Positions 29,879 to 34,918 of a stretch of DNA of 34,918 nt are shown one piece after another (position 1 is the stretch's first letter; the number at the start of each line of letters is the position of its first letter). Location of the stretch: contig JAITEX010000067.1 of the NCBI GenBank assembly GCA_031281765.1, forward strand, positions 1-34,918, given 5' to 3'. Position numbers and translations under genes: made by a program. Under the pieces are notes generated by a model that ran no database searches, was not told the DNA's origin, and saw only the letters and a program-made list of their open reading frames with translations. This DNA comes from Eubacteriales Family XIII. Incertae Sedis bacterium. GTDB lineage: Bacteria; Bacillota; Clostridia; Peptostreptococcales; Anaerovoracaceae.

Positions 29879-31205
29879 TTTGTCCACCTTCATTATTTTT
29901 ATGTTCAAGCGCGTAGAGGTGATCCACAAACCCCTTTGCGGTTCGTCCCGAGCGCCCTCCGTGCCGTATTTCCCACGTCAGCGCCGCCTCGTCAAGCTCC
30001 CCGCTTGATAGGGCAAGCCCTGCTCTGCCCGCAAGCCCGCGCACTATTCCTAAATACTCATTCTTGTCCGGCGCCTCGTATATGATGGTAAGCCCGAAGC
30101 GGTCGGCAAGCGATTTCTTTTCCTGCAGATTGTCGCGCAGATGCACATCGTCCTGTGTTTCGCGGTCTTTCCAGACCTCTTTCACGATATTCCGGCGATT
30201 CGAGGTGACGCACACGATCCAGTTTTTATTCGCGGCTTCAATGCGCCCCTCTATGGCCGATTTAAACGCCTTGTAGCCGTTTTCCCCCTCGTCGAATGAG
30301 AGGTCGTCAATAAAGACGATGAATTTCAGCCCGCGCCCGGAAATCAGGTCAATGGCCCCGGTAATCTCCGCGAGGCGCGCTTTCGGCAGGGAAATGAGTT
30401 TCAGCCCCCGATCCGCGAACACATTCAGCAGCGCTTTGACGGACGAGGATTTGCCCGTGCCGCTGTCTCCGTAAAGCAATACATTTGACGCAGGAAGCCC
30501 TGCGATAAGCAGCTCCGCATTTTCGATAAGCAGCGCTTTCTGCCGTTCATACCCGATCAGCGAATCCATCGTCACGCTCTCGTCATAGGGCGCAGGGGCA
30601 AGCGAGCCGTCCCACAGGAACGCGGCCGAAGCCGCGAATGTCCCCGAGCCGAACGCGCGGTAAGAGTCCGCGAGAAGCCGTACGCCCTCTTCTTCCGATT
30701 CGGCCGCGAACGCCGCGTGTATGCGCCGCAGGCGCTCCGCGCTCCGGCCCTCGCCGGGCGGCTGCCGTGAGCCCGCGATATTCTCAGCGCCCGCGCGTAT
30801 GCCCGTTTTCTTTTCAACGGCCTTCGCGAGAGCGCCAAAATCGATGTGGTAGAGGCGTTTGATTACCCGCAGTTCCTCCGCCGCAAGCTCCCATAACTGT
30901 TTGTCGTCCGCTCCGCGCTCCGCCAAACGGCTGAACGCGTTGTCCGCGGAACAGACGAGATCGGCGATATAGTCCTGCCAGACCGTTGCTCCTGAGCCGA
31001 GCGGCAGCCTGCCGCGGGCGTCGAGCAAACCTCTCTGCACCTCGTAATATGTGAGAGGCTCTATGCGGTCAAGAACCGGCTCTATCGGCGCCTTGCCGGA
31101 TTTGCTAGAGATAAACCACTGAAACAGAGCGCACGTCTTTCGGACGAGCGCTTCGTTTGCAAATTCGCTATAGAGTATGAGTTGGTCTATGCCTTTCTCG
31201 TTCAT
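29871..31205 (-). CDS. DUF815-family AAA ATPase
   Basis: The 444-residue protein has a helical N-terminal region (about 1-190) and an ATPase domain with Walker A GDSGTGKSS, Walker B FIVFIDDLSF and sensor VCVTSNRR. The arrangement VTMDSLIGYERQKALLIENA then NVLLYGDSGTGKS is characteristic of DUF815. Family members are widespread in Clostridia and of uncertain function. It lies 11 bases after glyA on the same strand, with GGGAG before its ATG, and overlaps the M50 protease gene. Confidence 0.9.
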   Translation of the reverse strand: MNEKGIDQLILYSEFANEALVRKTCALFQWFISSKSGKAPIEPVLDRIEPLTYYEVQRGLLDARGRLPLGSGATVWQDYIADLVCSADNAFSRLAERGADDKQLWELAAEELRVIKRLYHIDFGALAKAVEKKTGIRAGAENIAGSRQPPGEGRSAERLRRIHAAFAAESEEEGVRLLADSYRAFGSGTFAASAAFLWDGSLAPAPYDESVTMDSLIGYERQKALLIENAELLIAGLPASNVLLYGDSGTGKSSSVKALLNVFADRGLKLISLPKARLAEITGAIDLISGRGLKFIVFIDDLSFDEGENGYKAFKSAIEGRIEAANKNWIVCVTSNRRNIVKEVWKDRETQDDVHLRDNLQEKKSLADRFGLTIIYEAPDKNEYLGIVRGLAGRAGLALSSGELDEAALTWEIRHGGRSGRTAKGFVDHLYALEHKNNEGGQNE

Positions 31206-31215
31206 CGGGCTCCCA

Positions 31216-32475
31216 TCAGTACGTGTCCACCGGCCTGTTGTACAGAGGATGTTTCTCCGTCAGGTCTTTCACGATTTCGCGCGCGCGCGCCGCCCACTGC
31301 TCGTCGCCGCCGTGGTTCAGCACCATAGCGATGGCATCGGCCGTACGCACCACATCCTCTTCCCTGAATCCGCGCGTGGTCAGCGCCGGCGTCCCGAGCC
31401 GGATACCGCTTGTGACAGCCGGGCCGTTCGGGTCATTGAGGACCGCGTTCTTATTTGTCGTAATATTTGCGTCGTCGAGCCAATGCTCGGCGTCCCGGCC
31501 CGTGATGCCCTTGCCGACGAGGTTGACGAGCACGAGATGATTGTCCGTCCCGTCGGACACGAGCTTGAACCCGTGCTTCATAAGCTCATCCGCAAGCACT
31601 TTCGCGTTCTTCACGATTTGCTGCTGATAGGTCACGAACTTCGGCTCCATGGCTTCCTTGAAGCAGATGGCCTTGCCCGCAATGACGTGCATGAGCGGCC
31701 CGCCCTGTATGCCCGGGAAAATGCCCTTGTCTATCTTCGGGCCGAATTCCTCTTTCGCGAAAATCACGCCGCCGCGCGGGCCGCGCAGGGTCTTGTGCGT
31801 GGTGCTCGTGACCACGTGCGCGTGCGGCACGGGATTCGGATGCTCTCCGGCCGCGACAAGCCCGGCGAAATGCGCCATATCGACGACCAAAAGCGCGCCG
31901 ACCTCGTCCGCAATTTCGCGGAATTTGTCCGCTTCGATTATGCGCGGATACGCGCTCGCCCCGGCCACAATCATCTTCGGTTGGTGCTCGTGCGCAAGCT
32001 GTCTCACCACCTCGTAATCTATCTTCTCCGTCGTTTCGTCAATGCCGTAGGGGACAAAATTGAAATACTTTCCGGAGATATTCGCTTTGCTGCCGTGCGT
32101 CAGGTGTCCGCCGTTGTTCAGGTCCATGCCGAGCACCGTGTCGCCGGGCTTCAGCAAGGCAAAATACACCGCGATGTTTGCGCTGCTGCCCGAATGCGGC
32201 TGTACGTTCGCGTATTCGGCGCCGAACAGTTCCTTGGCGCGCTCTATGGCGATGGCTTCCACCTCGTCCACGTGCTCGCAGCCGCCGTAGTACCGGCGCC
32301 CCGGATAGCCCTCTGCATACTTATTCGTAAGCGGGCTGCCGCACGCCTCCATGACGGCCGGCGTCGTGAAATTCTCGGACGCAATCATTTCGATTTTATG
32401 TTCCTGACGCGACATTTCGCGCCGTATCATATCCGCAACCTCTTTGTCCGCAATGTCGATATAGTTAAAATACAT
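31216..32475 (-). CDS. glyA: Serine hydroxymethyltransferase
   Basis: This PLP enzyme interconverts serine and glycine with tetrahydrofolate. The 419-residue length is standard. Motifs: IEMIASENFTTPAVMEACGS, NKYAEGYPGRRYYGGCEHVD, and the PLP lysine in VTSTTHKTLRGPRGG. The RBS GGGAGGGAA precedes ATG 32475. It is followed by the DUF815 ATPase and M50 protease as a probable operon. Confidence 0.98.
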   Translation of the reverse strand: MYFNYIDIADKEVADMIRREMSRQEHKIEMIASENFTTPAVMEACGSPLTNKYAEGYPGRRYYGGCEHVDEVEAIAIERAKELFGAEYANVQPHSGSSANIAVYFALLKPGDTVLGMDLNNGGHLTHGSKANISGKYFNFVPYGIDETTEKIDYEVVRQLAHEHQPKMIVAGASAYPRIIEADKFREIADEVGALLVVDMAHFAGLVAAGEHPNPVPHAHVVTSTTHKTLRGPRGGVIFAKEEFGPKIDKGIFPGIQGGPLMHVIAGKAICFKEAMEPKFVTYQQQIVKNAKVLADELMKHGFKLVSDGTDNHLVLVNLVGKGITGRDAEHWLDDANITTNKNAVLNDPNGPAVTSGIRLGTPALTTRGFREEDVVRTADAIAMVLNHGGDEQWAARAREIVKDLTEKHPLYNRPVDTY

Positions 32476-32504
32476 ACAGTTCCCTCCCGGCCTCTTGAAT
32501 TGAT

Positions 32505-33131
32505 TTACTTGATAAGCGCTATACCGCGCGCATATTTGCTGCGCGTCTCCGGGCTGATTCCGTATTTCTCCACAAGTTTGTTTCCTATCGCAATCAAATC
32601 GTCCCGGTTTCCCGAATATAACTCTACTTCGAGTTCATGTATCGGGGCTTTTGCATCGTCCGCAATAATTTCGCCCTCATCGAGCGATATTTCCATCAGG
32701 CTGCTGCCCGTATCAACACGGAATTTCCGGCGCGTGAACACCGTCTCGAATATATTGACGAGTTCTCCGCCGCCGAGCAGTTCGACCATCTTGCGGCCTT
32801 CTTCACTCTGCCGGAAGATAGTCGGGTCGGGCGCGAGAAAGCACGCCTTGTCCGTAACGGGTACGTTTATTTCCTCACGGACATAGAGGCCGCTTTCGTC
32901 GACATCCTTGTCGCCCCACTTCAGCGTGCCGACGACCCTGTTGCCCTCACGGCGTATGCGAAACGCGATCCGGTTCTCCGAAAGCAGCATATCCTTCGTA
33001 TCAAAGTACGCTGCCTTGATCGATATTTTCGCCCGGCTGCCGTTCTCTTCTATATCCGCAAACAGCTCGTCGTTCCATATCCGCTCCGCTTGCTCGCGGC
33101 TCGTTATTTTGTATTTAAGTTCTACTTCCAT
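32505..33131 (-). CDS. CYTH-domain protein (adenylate cyclase IV / thiamine triphosphatase-like)
   Basis: The 208-residue protein starts with MEVELKYKI, the ExExK motif of the CYTH superfamily. Alternating charged strands follow (KAAYFDTKDMLLSENRIAFR and RIRREGNRVVGTLKW) that would line the phosphate tunnel, ending with HELEVELYSG. CYTH enzymes bind triphosphates and divalent metal; typical activities are tripolyphosphatase, thiamine triphosphatase or class IV adenylate cyclase. ATG 33131 is chosen because the ExExK normally lies at the extreme N-terminus; an in-frame GTG at 33188 would start inside the promoter, whose TATAAT is at 33197-33192. Confidence 0.88.
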   Translation of the reverse strand: MEVELKYKITSREQAERIWNDELFADIEENGSRAKISIKAAYFDTKDMLLSENRIAFRIRREGNRVVGTLKWGDKDVDESGLYVREEINVPVTDKACFLAPDPTIFRQSEEGRKMVELLGGGELVNIFETVFTRRKFRVDTGSSLMEISLDEGEIIADDAKAPIHELEVELYSGNRDDLIAIGNKLVEKYGISPETRSKYARGIALIK

Positions 33132-33224
33132 AATTACATCGTTTACGTGAGAGAAAGCGCATTCCGGCTTCCCCGCAAAAAGCTGCACATAATTATACCA
33201 TAATGAGCGGCCCCGTCACCGTTT

Positions 33225-33968
33225 TTATGGCGCGATTTTGAGTTTTTTCCCTGATTTGATAATAGATTCCTCTACGAGCACATCCATCGCGTCGACGAGT
33301 TTTCGCCCCCCGAAGAGGCCATAGTTCAAATCGCAGAGCACCGAGAGTTCCGTACACGCGACGATAAGCGCGTCGGCGCCCCGCGCGAGCAGCCGGTCCG
33401 CCACGGCGAGGAAGCCCGCCGTATCCGCGTCCGCTTCGTTTCCCGATTTAACATCGTCGTAGATTATTTTCATCAAGAGCGCCTGGTCCGCCTCATCCGG
33501 TATAATGGCTTCGAGTCCCTGCGCGGCGGCTATGCCCTGATAGAGTCCGGTCGTGACCGTGCCGGTGGTCGCGAGGATGCCGACGGCCCGCGCGTCCGGG
33601 TCGTTTCCGGTAATACGCCTTACGGCGGATTCGGCCATATTGATAACGGGAACCTCGACGCGGCTCTGCAGGTCATCAAAGAAACAATGCGACGTATTGC
33701 ACGGAATCGCGATAACGTCCGCGCCCGCTTCCTGAAGAAAACGCAGCCCGTCCGCGATGACGGGCCTCGGGTCCTCCTTCGATTCGCCAATCAGCCACGC
33801 CGTCCGGTCCGGAACCTTCGCGTGGTTCAGGCAGATATAGGTCACGTGTTCCTGATCCGTGCGCGCGTCTGTGCGCTTCGCGAGTTTAGTGACGAAGAAC
33901 GCCGTCGCAAGCGTCCCGACGCCACCGAGTATACCGAGTATTTTTTCGTGTTCATTATGTATATTCAT
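33225..33968 (-). CDS. Aspartate/glutamate racemase-family protein
   Basis: The 247-residue cofactor-independent racemase has ILGGVGTLAT at the N-terminus and the two catalytic cysteines C90 (IPCNTSH) and C205 (VACTELS), each in its own lobe. The class interconverts L- and D-aspartate, glutamate or related amino acids. ATG 33968 follows TATAAT (33980-33975) by only 6 bases and has no RBS, which suggests a leaderless mRNA. Three 20-bp repeats lie further upstream. Confidence 0.92.
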   Translation of the reverse strand: MNIHNEHEKILGILGGVGTLATAFFVTKLAKRTDARTDQEHVTYICLNHAKVPDRTAWLIGESKEDPRPVIADGLRFLQEAGADVIAIPCNTSHCFFDDLQSRVEVPVINMAESAVRRITGNDPDARAVGILATTGTVTTGLYQGIAAAQGLEAIIPDEADQALLMKIIYDDVKSGNEADADTAGFLAVADRLLARGADALIVACTELSVLCDLNYGLFGGRKLVDAMDVLVEESIIKSGKKLKIAP

Positions 33969-33974
33969 TAAAGG

Positions 33975-34004
33975 ATTATACCATAGCTACGGCTGAGACA
34001 ACAA
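33975..34004 (-). promoter_or_regulatory. Promoter of the racemase gene
   Basis: On the minus strand TTGTTG (34004-33999), an 18-bp spacer and TATAAT (33980-33975). With the usual 6-7 bases to the start point, transcription would begin at or next to the ATG at 33968. Confidence 0.6.
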
Positions 34005-34034
34005 AACCACCGGCCAGTTTCAAGACGCGCCAAC

Positions 34035-34094
34035 TTGACACGTGTTGATAGATGTTGACACGAGTTGATAGATGTTGACACGGGTTGATAGCAG
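34035..34094. repeat. Three tandem 20-bp repeats
   Basis: The unit TTGACACGNGTTGATAGATG occurs at 34035-34054, 34055-34074 and, with a diverged end, 34075-34094. N is T, A and G in turn. The block sits between the YfjL-like gene (stop at 34099) and the racemase promoter. It could be a cooperative binding array or a simple tandem duplication. Confidence 0.88.
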
Positions 34095-34098
34095 GAAA

Positions 34099-34827
34099 CT
34101 ATCGATTAAGGCTCTCAACAAAAGCTCTTTCTTCTTCTCCAATTTCGCTGTCGTCCATCTTTCTTGTATTTTTTGAAAGCTCGTCAAGAGTAAGGTCTTT
34201 ATCGTTCAGGTTTATTTCGTAAGCTCCGAATTTATCCATATAAATCAATTGAATTGACCTGAAATTATATCGGTCGCCTACTGCGTCTATCAATTGATGT
34301 GCTGTTTCGCTCGCCATATTTTTGCTGTCATCCTCTGAAATCGTCTTATCGCGATTTTGAATGCCCAGTAAATATATTTTTTGCTCAACACTGAGTTTTT
34401 CAAAATCCGGGTTGTAATTATCATCAGCGATTACAAACGTATGAATATACAATTCCTCGGGAAATTCCAAATAGTCATTGGCAAAAGACTCGCAAGCCGC
34501 GGGATAATCCTCATTAAATTTATCCTGAAAATAATTTGTGACATTTTCGTCCGTAATCCGGTTGGCATAAAACTTTAATGTCATCGTTTGAATACCAATC
34601 TTCACTTCCGAGAAATATCCCCTCTCGGGAAAGAAATAATAGGTTCTTTTGATCTCGCTGTCCGCGGAATATACCTCGTGAATGTATTTCTGGATTTCAT
34701 TCTTTGCTATAGCTTTGGAAACAGGGTTTCCGGTAAGAGCGTTTATGACAAATAAAAACGCCGCAATAAAAACAGCGCATACAATCAACCCAACTATACT
34801 CAGCGTCTTTTTAACTTTTCTAACCAT
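34099..34827 (-). CDS. YfjL-like membrane-anchored protein
   Basis: The 242-residue protein has a basic start, one hydrophobic helix (about 9-31) and a soluble region expected outside the membrane. The GNPVSKAIAKNEIQKYIHEV segment after the helix is characteristic of the uncharacterised YfjL-like group in Firmicutes. The coding region is markedly AT-rich compared with upstream genes, which may reflect transfer. The ATG overlaps the stop of the preceding gene by one base (TAATG), indicating an operon entering from the right. Confidence 0.8.
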   Translation of the reverse strand: MVRKVKKTLSIVGLIVCAVFIAAFLFVINALTGNPVSKAIAKNEIQKYIHEVYSADSEIKRTYYFFPERGYFSEVKIGIQTMTLKFYANRITDENVTNYFQDKFNEDYPAACESFANDYLEFPEELYIHTFVIADDNYNPDFEKLSVEQKIYLLGIQNRDKTISEDDSKNMASETAHQLIDAVGDRYNFRSIQLIYMDKFGAYEINLNDKDLTLDELSKNTRKMDDSEIGEEERAFVESLNR

Positions 34828-34918
34828 TAAATAACAATCTCTAATTTATCGCCTCGGGATTCGGCCAAAATCAGTTCGCCAAGATAATTTGGGCTTTCGC
34901 TCCACAAACCGTTGGCTT
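34827..34918 (-). CDS. C-terminal fragment of an unidentified protein
   Basis: A minus-strand frame runs from the right edge to TAA 34829-34827 and ends SESPNYLGELILAESRGDKL then EIVI. The tail is too short to assign a family. Its stop overlaps the start of the YfjL-like gene, so the two are coupled. Confidence 0.55.
   Translation of the reverse strand, partial: ANGLWSESPNYLGELILAESRGDKLEIVI

Noticed and set aside
34035..34094. CRISPR array
   Set aside because: Three 20-bp units are directly abutting with no spacers and no cas genes nearby.

Overview
This window most resembles a chromosomal segment of an anaerobic Bacillota (Clostridia-like) bacterium. The reasons are strong AGGAGG-type ribosome binding sites, consensus sigma-A promoters, a perfect CIRCE element in front of clpB, split coaB/coaC genes, a DUF815 ATPase, a YfjL-like protein and oxygen-sensitive nitrogenase-family proteins. 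The taxon cannot be fixed from the sequence alone. No rRNA, tRNA, CRISPR array or recognisable transposase was seen.

Layout. 1-2147: the tail of an unknown gene, a GntR/FCD regulator and an AAA_14/DUF4143 ATPase behind three 23-bp-spaced repeats. 2298-5640: clpB (minus strand) with CIRCE, then a Phd/YefM-ParE type toxin-antitoxin pair. 5707-8346: a VOC/glyoxalase protein and an M24 Xaa-Pro aminopeptidase that carries two palindromic repeat elements in frame, with a third copy just upstream of its start. 8343-22905: the main feature, a nitrogenase-like gene cluster. 23099-27673: a MarR regulator with a heterodimeric ABC exporter. 27702-29073: convergent coaC and coaB. 29153-33131: an M50 protease, DUF815 ATPase, glyA and a CYTH protein, all on the minus strand. 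33225-34918: an aspartate/glutamate racemase, a YfjL-like protein and the tail of another gene.

The nitrogenase-like cluster holds two complete NifDK-like pairs (12453-15277 plus strand; 18392-21131 minus strand), one NifH-like Fe protein (16086-16976), a NifB-like radical SAM protein lacking the usual C-terminal NifX domain (21420-22301), a separate NifX-like protein (22328-22678) and a NifX-like domain fused to a GNAT N-acetyltransferase (8482-9339). It also has a complete amino-acid-type ABC importer (9349-12440), a MATE exporter (17022-18389), a TetR regulator (15395-15964) and a 59-residue YezD/OscA-like (DUF2292) protein (22726-22905). Both D-like subunits keep the P-cluster cysteines and the cofactor cysteine, but by eye lack the cofactor histidine and the Gln/His residues around the N2-reducing site. 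This is therefore probably not a nitrogenase. Near-identical AT-rich palindromes of the form ACATATATA-N-TATATATGT lie just downstream of the -10 boxes of four promoters, with a half-site at a fifth, which ties the genes into one regulon, possibly under the TetR protein.

My working inference is an anaerobic sulfur-salvage system. An amino-acid-like organosulfur compound would be imported, perhaps N-acetylated by the GNAT domain, and reductively cleaved at a C-S bond by a nitrogenase-like reductase. This is analogous in logic to methylthio-alkane reductase (MarBHDK) and to the Bacillus subtilis ytmI/tcy and yxe acetyltransferase-transporter operons. The gene families are visible in the sequence; the substrate is conjecture.
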